From Flabesymbios commensalis (Eukaryota > Annelida > Polychaeta > Terebellida > Flabelligeridae): 64,000 bases of DNA. The stretch lies in contig OZ024902.1 of the NCBI GenBank assembly GCA_964017125.1, positions 36,967,219 to 37,031,218 on the forward strand, given 5' to 3'. The notes under the pieces are model-generated. The model was given only the letters and a program-made list of their open reading frames with translations. It had not been told where the DNA came from and did not search any database. Each line of letters opens with the position of its first letter. Within the stretch, counting starts at the first letter, position 1. The translations under genes were made by a program, and so were the position numbers. Shown here piece by piece: positions 10,601-19,975 of the stretch.

Positions 10601-13600
10601 CAATGCTGGCTCAATGTTGGGCCAGCGTCGTAGACGGTGGACCAACATTGAGCCAGCATTTGGTCAGGGGCTCGTGTTTGCCGGGTTATGATGCAACAAG
10701 CAAGAATAAAATATTGACGATTCTAAGACTATCAACAATTTTACCTTACAATAATATTTTTTTAAATACCTTGCTACAATAATACCCAGTTTCCATTACA
10801 AAGCCTGTCATCAAGTGTTCGTTACATTTGCAAAGTCTTCGTAGTTCGCTATAATAGTCATCTCGCGCTGTTGCAGACCCCACTCGGATAGTATTTGGAT
10901 AGGCCCACTGGGTATTATTGCACAAGTTACGATATCATTTTTCGTAGGCTTGGGATTGGTCGAGATGGCCATCTCGACCAATCCCAACCCTACGATATAG
11001 GTCGTAACTTGTACGAGAATACGAGCCCTGTGAATAACTTTGCATGAAATGGATAAAAAAATATTTTTTGGGGTTACTGGATAATCTGTCGCTCACAATA
11101 TACTCGCTGTTCTCGAGGCGTGTGACCCGTGGAGTTGCGACCCTGTGCCAGCATTAAACCAATGTTGGTTCAAAGTTTCGTGTTTGCCGGAAGCGCTTCA
11201 AGTAGATTAATCAAAAATTAAATGCCCACTGCCCGCCCTCTGGGCAAGGCCTGCTTGTGCAAAATATAAAGTTGATAAGTGCTGATGAGTGTTGACCCAG
11301 TGCTGTTATAATGTCGGTCCACCGTCTACGACGCTGTCCCTACATCATAACAACACTAGGTCAACACTGGTTAAAGTATGATACTGCCGTAGTTTGTTGG
11401 CTAAGGTGGACAGGTTCCACCCTATATTCTAACAGTGTTGAGAATCAACCGAGTGTTGGCAATCTATGCTGCTATGCAAAGTCAAAAGGCAGTATCTGCT
11501 TATTTGAAAAATAAGCAGTTACTACCTTTTGGTTTGCTTCAGTCGTCACACTGCCTCGGAGTATTTTCTAAGAGATGTGTGAATTTATGGAATTAGTACT
11601 ATTCACCTATTTTAGGTTACTGATCGCTAAGCAATGTTTTCTTACAATTAGCCCGAAAAAGCTTTTTTACGCGTCATTGGACCATGTCATACTTGTAGCG
11701 TGTTGTTTATGCAAAGATAGTGTGTTGAAGTAGTGACGTCTTTCGCGTGCCAGTTTAAATCTTAAAGTCTACAATACGCCGAGAGAGAGCTGATAAATCT
11801 TCTATCAGACGCAACAACAGAGCACTTGTTTCTGGCAGCGCGTTTTCTCAGAACTCAACTTCACCCGTTCATTTGTGTGATATTTGCACCGGCGAGGACT
11901 TTCTGTATACCGGTCAATAGTAAAAAAGCCTACCGAAGATGTCAAGTATGCCAGACGTTGAAGACAAGTCAATACTGGGATATCACACCGAGCGCACGAC
12001 GTTGTGGCCACGTTGAATCAACGTCAATGACGTTGATTCACGTCGTGATCACTGCGACACGTAAGAAAGCTGTCAATAGGCTGAGAATTGAGTAGCTGGC
12101 ATACCATGCTTATCAGCGGCGGGCAGCGACAACCCCGGAATGCACCGATCAAAAATGTCAAATAGCTTCTTATCTCTCAATCCATTGCATATTGGGCGCA
12201 GTAATTTACACCTATCAGAAAACGGCTTGGCTTGTCAAATTTGGGTTTTGTGCTCCTTCATTAGTAACATACATATGATAGGCTTATAACCCATTTTAAA
12301 CTGATGAATGAATGAATGAATGAATGAATGAATGAATGAATGAATGAATGAATAAATGAATAAATGAATGAATGAATGAATGAATGAATGAATGAATGAA
12401 TGAATGAATGAATGAAGGAATGAATGAATGAATGAATGAATGAATGAATGGGACCTCAGGACATTTTCGTGCACAAAAAGCTGAACTGAAATAAGCAAAT
12501 GTTCTGAGGATGGTGATATGCAACTGATGACACTTCCCTCCACACAGAATATGGAATTCGAGCCTGGTAAACACGCTATCCACAATCTTTGCGAGTCGGT
12601 GGGGCAGAAACATTTTATTTCTGTGAATTATGAATGCCAGAACGGGGAACTCCGCCCTTCAAAACTTTAATCTGTCGTATTTAACACCAACTATAGATTA
12701 CTACAGTTCAATTTCTAATGTAGGTGTAATTTTTCATTCATTTGAAGTTAATGCTAAACAAGCGACAACAAACGATTTCAACGAAAATAAAAAGGCGAAT
12801 TGTACTCATTCCTCTTTTGTTGTGCTGGCGCTGGCAGGTTTATCGTGGTTTACACGTCCACATGGCTAATTTACAGCTCTCCAAATGGAAAGACCCCACA
12901 TTACAGGCGATCAACAAGCATTGCGCGGCATCGGTTCCGCCTCAACGTATTGGATCAATAATAGATAAAACAAGTACCGTCTTCTGGTGTAGTCCTTGCC
13001 TGGGTTTTTTTCAGCGCACCACACGACACCAAGTCAATGACATTCATGTTCAAATGGAAATGTATGGAATTCAGATAATCTCTTTGTGATAATCTTGATC
13101 TATTTGACGCCAATTCGTTAGTTAGAATGATGGGTGCCCTGAGGGTGGATTTCAATAATTAGGCTGGCATACACAAAATTATGTTGGATCTATGTTGGCC
13201 CCCGTCTGCGACGATGAGCCAACGATGATATGATATTTCTTATGATAAATCATAAAAAACGTTATACAGGCGACATATTTCAGGCCATAAAATCGTGTTT
13301 CAAGCGATAAGACTTTATAAAATATTACTTAAAAAGTGCCGTGTATCTCGTCCCATTGTTATTTAAGGTTCATATTTGACACTTTAGTAACAAGGTGACG
13401 GACAATATTAGCCTCAAGCTATTATACAAAATGGTGCACTGTGGTGATATGATAATATCTTGAAGTGGAACCCTTTATGACGTATGAAGAATAAAATATG
13501 TATAATGGCCGTAGACCGTACTCGTTCAAATATAGGTATTCAAATAAAGCGGGAGGAGATAACTAAGGCATTTATGATTATGTCAAACGGAAAAAATCCT

Positions 13601-16600
13601 GTGGTCTCCATTGTTCATACAAAAATATTTCGGCATTGTAAGGGTGAAATACCCAGCCTCAAGTTATAATACAAAATGGTACACTGTGATCTCTGATTGT
13701 GGTTAATAATAAAATTATTCTAAAATTATTGTTAGTCTTGATGTGGACATGTGCCTAACTTTTCTGTCAATTTATTTTGGATCTAATACACGCACTTCTA
13801 ACACTAAACAATTATGAGAAGGAATGCTCGACAGGGTTAACCCTTAGAGCACTGAGTTATTCAATTTAAATTTTCAGTCACTTGAAAATGTGTCTCGCTA
13901 CCGCGAGCCACAACTTGAAGTGACTGAAAATTTGTGTTATTTGTGAAATTTAAGTCCCAACATATACATGTATCAGTTTTTTCAACAACTGGCTATACAG
14001 GTGCCAATAAAAACGCAGAATGTCTACTGTAGTAGTGTTCTAAGGGTTTAATATAAGACCCTATATAATAAAATACAAATTAAAAAATCCGCTCTCAACC
14101 ATTTAAACCCTCACGATACATCAAAGCATCATTTGCATCACTGAAAAATTACCTAATATGGGTTTTAGAACGAAAATTGTCATGGAATTGTTTAATAATA
14201 ATAATATCTGTCATTTGACACCCACTTCAAGTCATCTTCATCCACTACAAGTCGAGAATTGCGACAGCAATTCGCGGCTTGTAGTGGATGAAGGTGACAA
14301 TGGTAAATCTAGGCTTGAAAGGGTTTAGAGTACAGTATGTTGTTTTGATCTCGCATTCCAATAGTGCTATGTACTTCAATATCTGGAATGGAATCATCTG
14401 TCTACCTAGAAGTAGGTCGGTCGATTGTAGTAAATCCAGGTAGTCTACGTCTATGAAGGTGAGGGAGGGGGGGGGGGGCACGGAGTAGCTTTCCACAGAT
14501 CCATTGATTGTATCACTCGTTACGTCCAGGGCGCGCTACGTCCGGCTGATTTGATCATGCAAGTTAAAAATAGAATGTCAGGGATGGCCAAACTGTCGCA
14601 TTTCGCTTTTTTGCGAACTTATTGGCTAATCTTGTGAATTTATTTGTTACTGGCTAATTCACTTTTGCTACGCCAATTCTTTATTTGGACACCCCTGTGT
14701 TTAAACTTTATTTTCGATTTTTATTTTTGATCAGAAATGTTTTGTTGGATTAATGTTGGCCCACCGTCTGAGACGCTGGCCCAACATTATAATATCATTC
14801 CAACGTACCATAGTTTCAATTCTGGGATTACGGATTATGAAGTTAGTAATGGTTATTTCACTTATTTGTTTAGTATTCCCTCATTTCATGCTGTTTCTCT
14901 ATCGTATTATACGCCACGGCCCAGTGGAATTTTAAATTAGGCCCATTGGTGGAATATTACTGCTGTGTGGCTCATGAAATATCCCGATGACCTGATGACA
15001 TTAAGCAGCTTCAACAAGTTGTTAATATAACCATAAACCATTTCAAATTATTTCAGTTGGATTGCTGTCCTGGGATTTGTCAGCATGACCATCTCGACCA
15101 ATCCCTCGCTAACAATCCAGGCCAGTAGCGCTGAACAAGATCTCTGCTCTGCAAAGCCAAAAGACGGTATCTGCTTACTTGTCAAGTAAGCAGATACTGT
15201 CTTGGGTTCGCACGCGGTCCAAACTGTTGTTTTCCACTGTATCCGGACCTAACTGTACACGTCCTAACCCAGCAAACACGACACAGCTACCCAATGTTTG
15301 ACCAATGTTGGCCCAACGTCTACGACGTTGGCCCAACATTGGTCAAACATTGGTCAAATATTGGTGATAGATGTGTCGTGTTTACTGGGTTTACTGGTGT
15401 GGTTGTCTGTATGTATAGTGGGGTTTCCCCTGCATGACAACACTGTTATTGACTCGTGACATGGCTTGTGACTTTATAGTATTATAGGCATATTTTCCAG
15501 TGCTTACAGTTTCTGTTTCGTTATAGCTGCCAACTTATCTACCCCCCTGGGACGAGTGGGTGGTCTCTGTCTGTATATCCATGGAAGTTAACAGATTGAC
15601 TCTATGGTAGCCCATACCTAAAAGGGAGGGGGCTGTATAGGTCTCGGGCTTTGCTCCCACCGAACAAAATACAATAATACTAAGAAAAAGTCGTATTATG
15701 GGCGAAATATTCTCCAGCATTTGAAGTACGGACTTCAAAAAAGGTCATTTACAAATAATTTACGAATAATATAATTCAACATTTGGAACAAAACTGTGGA
15801 GAATGATCCACAGTGGTTGGTGCCTTGGTGGCGATCATACTTAGATAATCAGACCGATTGATCATTGACAATAATAATCAGTTGAGAAATGTTTACCCTT
15901 TAAATTTTACCTTACTTGTGTTTAATATTGCACAACAATTCGTCCCCTTGGGTATGAAAGGGTGTATCTGCCACGTCAGATTCTGTCGTCTAAAGTCCCC
16001 GCCCTGTAAGAGTAAAGCATTTCTAATGGTCGTAGACCCATACCATCGATATTCAAATGAAGCGGAAAGAGCTGACTGAGACATTAATTTTATGATGATT
16101 TTAAATTGAGAAAACCCTTTGCTTTCTTGGTTTGTATAGAAATATTTCTGCACTTTATGGGTTAATGGCGCAGATACTGTTTTGTACTTTTCGGAAATAG
16201 GTAAATCTAGTGTGAAATTTCAACGCTATTTTGGCCATAATGTTAAAAATTGTGTGCGCTTCATCAACTAAACGGTTAATGCGTCATTAGTAGGTGAATG
16301 GTAAAAGAATATCTTATTTTTATATCATACATAGGACCTACATGTACATGTGGTGCAGTTATTGTGATTAAAGAATCGATGTAATCAGGTAATACGTACC
16401 GTCTCGGACTAATTGGTACGGAGAAAATCAGATTTGTGAAGGGTGGTGTAAGTTTAGGCAGATTATGCCATGATCATATATATAGGCATTTACTGCTCTC
16501 AAAGCCGAAAGACATATCCGATATGGCCATTTAGCAGTTTATTGACATTTTTGACCCAGCGTTGTTTAATCGCAGGATGAATGTTTTAAACGTTGGCACT

Positions 16601-19600
16601 GCACTCAAAAAACGTTGACTATAGATTCATGCAATGCCAATCTTTCTGCGAATATATCATGCTCACGTCCATACTAGCACGAAACATTGACCCAACAACA
16701 TTGGTTTAATGTTGATCTACTGTCTGACATTAAACCAACATTGGCTGCACAATGCTGGACCAACGTCTTCGACGCTGGTCCAGCGTTGTACAAATGTTAT
16801 ACACATGTTTTGTGTTTCTTGGGTAGTATTTTCTGAGAACAAACCGAAATTGTGCAGTTCCGTCTGGAGAAATACTCGACGACGATAATTGAGATGATAA
16901 CAACGCACATTATAGTGTGCGGGAAATCCTCAGAAAAACTCTACACAGTAACAACTCAACAAAAAATGCCGCAATGTTAGCTCACCATTGGTCCAATATC
17001 GACGAATTGAACAAGGAAGTTCTGTTTTCTTCATGTTTTATTTAAACGGTGAAAAAAAAGCAGTAAAAAGGGCGGACAAAATGTTTGTTTTTCTCACAAA
17101 TTATCATTATTGTTGAAACTGTCACTTTACAAAATCGCACTTAGGCCATCACTAAAATGACGATAATGATGTTTATTTCATAGATATAGGGAGGTCTCTG
17201 GTTTAATCATTGGTTGGTTGTGCAAACTGAAACCCATTTCCAACCACAATACAACGAAATATGTTTTAGTAGTGATTTCTATCATTTGGCCACGAACGTA
17301 TCACAAATAAAATGGGTCTTTTTAGAGTATCTGCCATATTTTCCCATTCTGTATGTTGCTAAAATCGTATTTGCGTAATTGTTTGTGTCATTTTGGAAGA
17401 CGGCGAAAAAATCAGATGATTTGGACAAGGAAGCAAGTAAACGTCCTGGTGACAGGTCCTGTGATGTTATCAGCGACAGGGATGGTTTTTATCGAATCCT
17501 GGATTTGACATTCAGGCTAACGTACACGACAGTCAAACATTATTCCAACATTGATCCGCCATTTGTTGTGACGCAGGTAGGCCTACATCAGCATTGCTGG
17601 AAGCGGCGTTTTTCCGGTGATTGTGTTCCGCACGATCTGCAGCCTCCATCCCAGCAAACACCCAATCCTGTTTCAATGTTGGGCCAGCGTCGAAGACGGT
17701 GGGCCAACATGGAAACAGGATTGGGTGAATGCCCCGTGTTTGCTGAGAGCAGGCGGTGTGTCTGTGGGGCGATATCTTGAAAACCGCCAATCCAAATCAC
17801 TTGTGAATTTGTATTACCGCACTAACCTGCCTGGCCACGAAATATACAATTTTCGGTGGAGCTCAGTGAATTAAAAATGGGGGCATGCAGTTATCTTAAA
17901 ATGGAGGTATATTCTGTGTTGGGCGTGTTACCTTCAGTGATTCGGTTCCCGGTCTCGGCGGTTTGAAAGAAAGAAAAAATGTTTCTTCCTCATCCACGTG
18001 TGAAAGTCAGTATTTTGGGGAGCCTCCGTGACCGAGAGGTAGCGTGCTCGGCCTCAGACCGCCAGGGCTCGAATTTTGAATCCTGTGTCTGGAGGACAGT
18101 GTCATTTCAATCATCTCACCATCCTCAGGAGGTTCTCCTGGCCCAGTTTAGCCTATATGTGCACAAAGATGGCCTAAAGCCCGATTCATTTCATTTCATT
18201 ACCTTCAGTGATTCTTTACTACATGTATATGATTGTCACATATATTATACAGACACTGCAGACTTACGTCACATAATTATAATGTACGAATAAGTGAATT
18301 ATGCTGATCGGAGTCGAATATTTTACCTTTTGATCAATTCCTCTACATCGATCTGATCGGTTTTCCCTGGTGATGCTTTGGATAAACACACATCTACAGT
18401 GACTGTATACAATATGTCGGTAGTTCGCCATACATGATTGTTTTATAAATTCCTTGTCACCTCCTGAAGCAGTTTATTTAGTAATGATGAGGTGTGGTTT
18501 ATTACCCATTTACGAAGCTGGCCCGACACCAAGGTAGCGTTGGATTAGCGTCCTGGGCGCGCCTTAATCATCCCCTATTTAACCCTTTGAGCGCTAAGCA
18601 GGACTAGAATTGTTCTCAATTATGTTCATTCGTGTTTAAAATAAAGATTCGTGGGAGGGGAAATAATTATGTACGGAAATTAATATAAAAGGCCTTATTT
18701 TTGCCCACTTGAAGTCTTCGACGTTGGTCAAACATTGTACAAATGTTATACATTTGTTTTGTGTTTGCTGGCCCAGTAATTTACATCCACGCCAAGTCGT
18801 CGGCCGCCTGTGAATTTCCAGAGCTGGAATACTTCAGTAAGCAAACTGTTATTTTTCTTTGGTCAATCCAGGCCAAGACAATAAGACAATGATCGCCTAT
18901 TAACAGTTCGCCGGCCGCGGGGTGACGTTTGATTGCACTGTGTGTTGATTTCAGGTTCCTCTTCTGGCTGTGAACGCCGTGCTGCTGGTGTTATCGCCCC
19001 TCCAGGCACTGTGGTGTGCCTGGGCGGGGGCCCTCACCCTGGGCCATGTGTGGCCCTGCTGCAGACCGCACACAGTAAGTAAGAACAGCCTCCTCATCAC
19101 TCATCGATAATTTTTGTTTTCATCCAGTTCACACAGTAAATACATAAATAATATTGCACATATATAAAGTGATGTTTATGATAACTTTTGTTTGAGACGT
19201 TTATTATAATCCACGGCTTTTCCAGGCCATCATAAGATCGATTCTTTATACACGTATATCTATTTTTACCTTGTGTCCAGGTCTCGCTACATAATCAGGA
19301 TAGATCTATATATTTACTTCATTTTTTATACAATTTTAAAAACAAGATTCTGTATCTGTATACAGAATCTTGTTTTGTATACAGATACAGAATCTTGTTT
19401 TTTAAATTGTATATTTTTTTATACAATTTTAAAAACGAGATTCAGCATCTGTATACAAAACAAGATTCTGTATACAGATACAGAATCTTGTTTTTAAAAT
19501 TGTATAAAAAAATTCGCGTAAGTAGGAAAACTAGTACTTAAAAAGTCTTAAAAATGGCTGCAATCTCTACTAAATCATGGAACAGACTGTTTAAATCATG

Positions 19601-19805
19601 TCAATACCGATATTGTGCTCCTTATTTTTCCTTTTCGCAGGGTGGGATTTACACGATCTCCTACGAGGAGGAGGCGGATCCGGGAGGATCCCCTGACAAT
19701 CCCTACGATCCAGAAGACGACCTCCACATGGACGCCTTCGACGACTCTCAGCACATCCTGAAAGTGGACAGGGCTCTCGCCGTGGCCACCCTGGTGGTCA
19801 GATAG
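4444..19805 (+). CDS. Four-transmembrane (MS4A/CD20-like) protein gene, five exons seen, N-terminus uncertain
   Basis: Exons are 4444(or 4463/4481)-4605, 5922-5978, 9019-9162, 18955-19074 and 19641-19805; every junction from 4605 on is phase 0 with GT/AG borders. The joined product is about 210 residues with four hydrophobic segments: TM1 around LGIVRVCVGMFITACLSM, TM2 beginning IAIWTGLMVMLTSMVC across the first junction, a short basic loop NNRPRAK, TM3 VSIASVACVIALVAAIFLF, an outer loop with a Cys and several Tyr, and TM4 VPLLAVNAVLLVLSPLQALW. A roughly 60-residue acidic C-terminal tail rich in D, E, P and Y follows. The LGIVxV start of TM1, the W-x-G at TM2 and the N-L at the end of TM3 resemble MS4A/CD20-type tetraspanners of the plasma membrane; this is recognition by eye and another small 4TM family is possible. 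Exons are GC-rich and introns AT-rich. The start codon is not settled. No ligand or function is inferred. Confidence 0.66.
4636..4713. repeat. H4 hairpin
   Basis: CAAAACATTTGCATAACA is mirrored by the right arm and TTGTGTTTGTTGGG; the centre is shortened to ACAACGTTGT. Confidence 0.8.
5053..5130. repeat. H1 hairpin, degenerate
   Basis: AATAATGCTGG and CCAGCATTACATC pair around GCGTCGCAGTCGG; outer ends are lost. Confidence 0.65.
5204..5282. repeat. H1 hairpin, degenerate
   Basis: TGTTTCAATGACGGGCCAGCG is only loosely mirrored by GGTCAACATTGAAACTACA. Confidence 0.5.
5303..5412. repeat. H1 hairpin with extra internal segment
   Basis: Centre GCGTCGTAGACG is followed by a second partial arm before CCCAACATTGAATCAG. 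Three H1-like units lie back to back between 5053 and 5412. Confidence 0.55.
5493..5666 (+). repeat. Dispersed repeat of unknown type, copy 2
   Basis: Matches 2318-2505 in order and strand, including CTTGTCTC, TCGGTTCTTT and AACACTCAAACAG. Confidence 0.65.
5922..5978 (+). CDS. Four-TM gene, 19-codon exon completing TM2
   Basis: The acceptor is TATGCCACCAG and the donor AAG/GTAAAC; both ends are phase 0. It encodes VMLTSMVCVAYRNNRPRAK, which completes TM2 and gives the basic inner loop expected between TM2 and TM3. Without it, TM2 and TM3 would run together as one over-long hydrophobic stretch, which supports the exon. An H4 hairpin begins 14 bases after the exon end. Confidence 0.68.
5992..6088. 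repeat. H4 hairpin
   Basis: AACACAAAACATTTGTATAG and its complement flank AACGTCTTCGACGTTGGTCC. It begins 14 bases downstream of the 5922-5978 exon. Confidence 0.8.
6186..6272. repeat. H1 hairpin, degenerate
   Basis: Left end AGAACACGAGAAACATTGACC; centre ATCGTCTATGACGC; right arm interrupted. Confidence 0.5.
6735..6951 (+). mobile_element. R2 MITE, copy b
   Basis: GAAATCAACATTGATGTC, GAATACCTATGTTATGGG and ACGGGGATCGTCTTCAGGCG follow in R2 order; the left end is rearranged (GGGTTGTTTCAATTT twice). Confidence 0.7.
6953..7395. mobile_element. Nonautonomous element with about 120-bp terminal inverted repeats
   Basis: The left arm 6960-7082 (TTTGTTATT, TATTATCGTCAA, TATTATGAAACACTAAT) is mirrored by 7272-7394. 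The 190-bp core has no frame. Family not recognised; flanking duplication not clear. Confidence 0.7.
7432..7540. repeat. H1 hairpin element, well preserved
   Basis: A full 109-bp copy from CCCAACAAACACGAGACATT to GTCTCGTGTTTGCTGGG, centre CCGTCTACGACG. The private arm segment CCCAAGGTTG is mirrored as CAACCTTGGG. Confidence 0.9.
7541..8398. other. No supported gene
   Basis: Intronic, AT-rich. Contains a short direct repeat (GCTGACATTATTTACCGAT, near 7647 and 7676) and an imperfect palindrome CTGAGTCTGAGGC near 8176-8230. Confidence 0.5.
8399..8476. repeat. H3 hairpin
   Basis: CACGACGTTGTTGCAACATT and its complement around GTCAATGAC, ending near CCAGTGGG. Confidence 0.83.
9019..9162 (+). CDS. 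Four-TM gene, exon with TM3
   Basis: The acceptor is TTTGTCTTTGCAG and the donor AAG/GTGAGT. The 48 codons are phase 0 at both ends. It encodes TM3 (VSIASVACVIALVAAIFLF, continuing to NLVGV) and an outer loop with SCTQYYPKYDKY. This is the best-formed exon of the window by splice signals and codon composition. Confidence 0.76.
9264..9452 (+). mobile_element. tRNA-derived SINE, truncated and diverged
   Basis: AATGTTTCTTCTCTGCTC, GACCGAGAAGTAGCGTGCTC and the tail AAAACCCCATT mark the SINE; most of the CTCAGGAGG segment is deleted. It begins about 100 bases after the TM3 exon. Confidence 0.7.
9570..9630. repeat. (ATTTG)n/(ATTG)n microsatellite
   Basis: Runs of GATTTGATTT then GATTGATTGATT. Confidence 0.85.
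9666..9772. repeat. H1 hairpin element
   Basis: Ends CCCAGCAAACGGAAGACATT and GTCTCGTATTTGCC; centre ATGTCGCAGATGG; left arm has point changes. Confidence 0.75.
10044..10151. repeat. H1 hairpin element
   Basis: CAACAGACACAATACGTTG and its mirror CGCCTTGTGTCTGTTGGG. The flank word is CAACAGACACA rather than CAGCAAACACG, changed on both sides. Confidence 0.82.
10358..10405. repeat. H2 hairpin, half length
   Basis: TTACTGTTCACTT pairs with AAGTAAGCAGTGACTG, with TTTGCCTTTGCA outside. Confidence 0.55.
10497..10558. repeat. H2 hairpin
   Basis: GCGCAAAGCCAAAACGCAGT and its mirror around a TTATGTTATAA turn. Confidence 0.75.
10577..10685. repeat. H1 hairpin element, well preserved
   Basis: Both ends are full. 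The private arm segment AATGCTGGCTCAATG is mirrored by CATTGAGCCAGCATT. It lies about 20 bases after an H2 hairpin. Confidence 0.88.
10920..11016. repeat. P2 palindrome
   Basis: ACAAGTTACGATAT, CGTAGGCTTGGGATTGGTCG and their complements close on GAGATGGCCATCTC. Related copies lie at 59466-59553 and in part at 15076-15104 and 39608-39670. Confidence 0.85.
11142..11191. repeat. H1, right half only
   Basis: CCAGCATTAAACCAATGTTGG then GTTTCGTGTTTGCCGG; no left arm. Confidence 0.6.
11287..11372. repeat. H1 hairpin, variant
   Basis: TGTTGACCCAGTGCTGTTAT pairs with AACAACACTAGGTCAACA around CCGTCTACGACGC; outer ends absent. Confidence 0.75.
11469..11533. repeat. H2 hairpin
   Basis: ATGCAAAGTCAAAAGGCAGT with its mirror around TTATTTGAAAAATAA. 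Confidence 0.8.
11992..12050. repeat. H3 hairpin
   Basis: GCGCACGACGTTGTGGCC, then GTTGAATCAACGTCAATGAC; the right arm is short. Confidence 0.7.
12301..12450 (-). repeat. (ATTC)n array on a SINE tail
   Basis: About 150 bases of GAAT repeats with a few AAAT and GGAAT variants; read on the minus strand it continues directly from the SINE at 12451. Confidence 0.9.
12451..12655 (-). mobile_element. tRNA-derived SINE, diverged
   Basis: On the minus strand, AATGTTTCTGCCCC, a box-B-like GCTCGAATTCC, ATCATCCTCAGAAC-like sequence and GTGCACGAAAATG keep the SINE order; the CATTC tail is expanded into the array at 12301-12450. Confidence 0.75.
13180..13227. repeat. H1, central part only
   Basis: ATGTTGGCCCCCGTCTGCGACGATG with remnants of arms. 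Confidence 0.5.
13415..13692. repeat. R2 MITE copy between 33-bp direct repeats
   Basis: The R2 copy (13484-13655, minus) has GTATTCAAATAAAGCGGGAG and GTCTCCATTGTTC. It is flanked by near-repeats beginning CTCAAGCTATTATACAAAAT at 13415-13447 and 13659-13692. Confidence 0.65.
13837..14051 (+). mobile_element. R6 MITE (TTAA type)
   Basis: Ends TTAACCCTTAGAGCACT and GTGTTCTAAGGGTTTAA. It contains a hairpin of TCAGTCACTTGAA around GTCTCGCTACCGCGAGC, the core shared by R1 and R3. Confidence 0.78.
14094..14326 (+). mobile_element. R4 MITE, copy a
   Basis: Shares CCTCACGAT, AAAGCATCAT, the stem CATCCACTACAAGTCGAG around AATTGCGACAGCAATT, and TGACAATGGTAAA with 26230-26486. Confidence 0.75.
14736..14806. 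repeat. H1 hairpin, short
   Basis: TTGGATTAATGTTGGCCCA around CCGTCTGAGACGC; arms fade outward. Confidence 0.65.
15143..15215. repeat. H2 hairpin
   Basis: GCAAAGCCAAAAGACGGTAT and its mirror; turn CTTACTTGTCAAGTAAG is perfect. Confidence 0.83.
15268..15389. repeat. H1 hairpin element, long-arm variant
   Basis: CCCAGCAAACACGACACAG to GTGTCGTGTTTACTGGG. Arms hold CCAATGTTTGACCAATG and its mirror with one extra TTGGTCAAA unit on the right. Confidence 0.85.
15390..16009. other. No supported gene
   Basis: Intronic sequence with short frames only; no repeat recognised. Confidence 0.45.
16010..16168 (-). mobile_element. R2 MITE, truncated
   Basis: ATGGTCGTAGACCCATACC, GAAGCGGAAAGAGCT and AAACCCTTTGCTTTC match R2 on the minus strand. 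Confidence 0.7.
16681..16824. repeat. Chimera of H1 and H4 hairpins
   Basis: 16681-16745 is H1 (CATTGACCCAACAACATTGG); 16746-16824 is the right part of H4 with AACGTCTTCGACGCTGG and TGTTTTGTGTTTCTTGGG. No spacer separates them. Confidence 0.7.
16825..17649. other. No supported gene
   Basis: Intronic. An open frame begins at 17379 but has no splice signals or recognisable protein. Confidence 0.4.
17650..17747. repeat. H1 hairpin element
   Basis: The private arm CCCAATCCTGTTTC is mirrored by GAAACAGGATTGGG; centre GCGTCGAAGACGG; ends CCCAGCAAACAC and GTGTTTGCTGAG. Confidence 0.87.
17928..18214 (+). mobile_element. tRNA-derived SINE with 16-bp target duplication
   Basis: Perfect direct repeats TTACCTTCAGTGATTC at 17928-17943 and 18199-18214 bound the body. 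The body runs from GGTTCCCGGTCTCGGCGG through GTGACCGAGAGGTAGCG to the ATTCATTTCATTTCA tail; 5'-truncated within the first tRNA-like module. It lies in the intron before the TM4 exon. Confidence 0.92.
18582..18690 (+). repeat. R3 MITE, left end
   Basis: TTTAACCCTTTGAGCGCTAAG then AAAGATTCG; right half missing. Confidence 0.5.
18712..18771. repeat. H4, right half
   Basis: AAGTCTTCGACGTTGG, ACATTGTACAAATGTTATAC and TTTTGTGTTTGCTGG without a left arm. Confidence 0.7.
18955..19074 (+). CDS. Four-TM gene, exon with TM4
   Basis: The acceptor is GTTGATTTCAG and the donor ACA/GTAAGT. The 40 codons are phase 0 at both ends and very GC-rich against the intron background. It encodes VPLLAVNAVLLVLSPLQALW (TM4), then CAWAGALTLGHVW and a Cys pair near the inner face (PCCRP), a possible palmitoylation site by analogy only. 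Confidence 0.74.
19317..19507. repeat. P7 compound palindrome in last intron
   Basis: TATACAATTTTAAAAACAAG and AGATTCTGTATCTGTATAC occur repeatedly in both orientations, making two linked palindromes of about 90 bp each, closed by ACAATTTTAAAAAC and its complement. It ends about 130 bases before the last exon. Confidence 0.85.
19641..19805 (+). CDS. Four-TM gene, last exon with acidic tail
   Basis: The acceptor is CCTTTTCGCAG and translation stops at TAG 19803-19805. The 54 residues begin GGIYTISYEEEADPGG and contain DNPYDPEDD, a strongly acidic, tyrosine-bearing cytoplasmic tail. No AATAAA was found close behind the stop; the 3' UTR end is unknown and may include the palindrome at 19976-20134. 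Confidence 0.72.
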   Translation, partial: GGIYTISYEEEADPGGSPDNPYDPEDDLHMDAFDDSQHILKVDRALAVATLVVR

Positions 19806-19975
19806 CCTCGGGCATAAATTAGCATCTCATTATCCACTGGAGCAAGTGCCCTGCCCCCTTCTCTGAGGAGCTGATCGGGATCTGTAGGCACTCGACGGGT
19901 CAGGAACGGAATCTCCTGTCCTTGATCTTCATAGATGGGGCTTTCACCCTTTTCTTGCCGAGTTGTCGTATCTCG

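Noticed and set aside
17379-17780. 133-residue frame in the intron before the TM4 exon
   Set aside because: Its second half is an H1 hairpin and the first half has no recognisable motif or splice signal.
18712-18771. Candidate microRNA precursor
   Set aside because: Only one arm of an H4 hairpin is present, so no stem can form.
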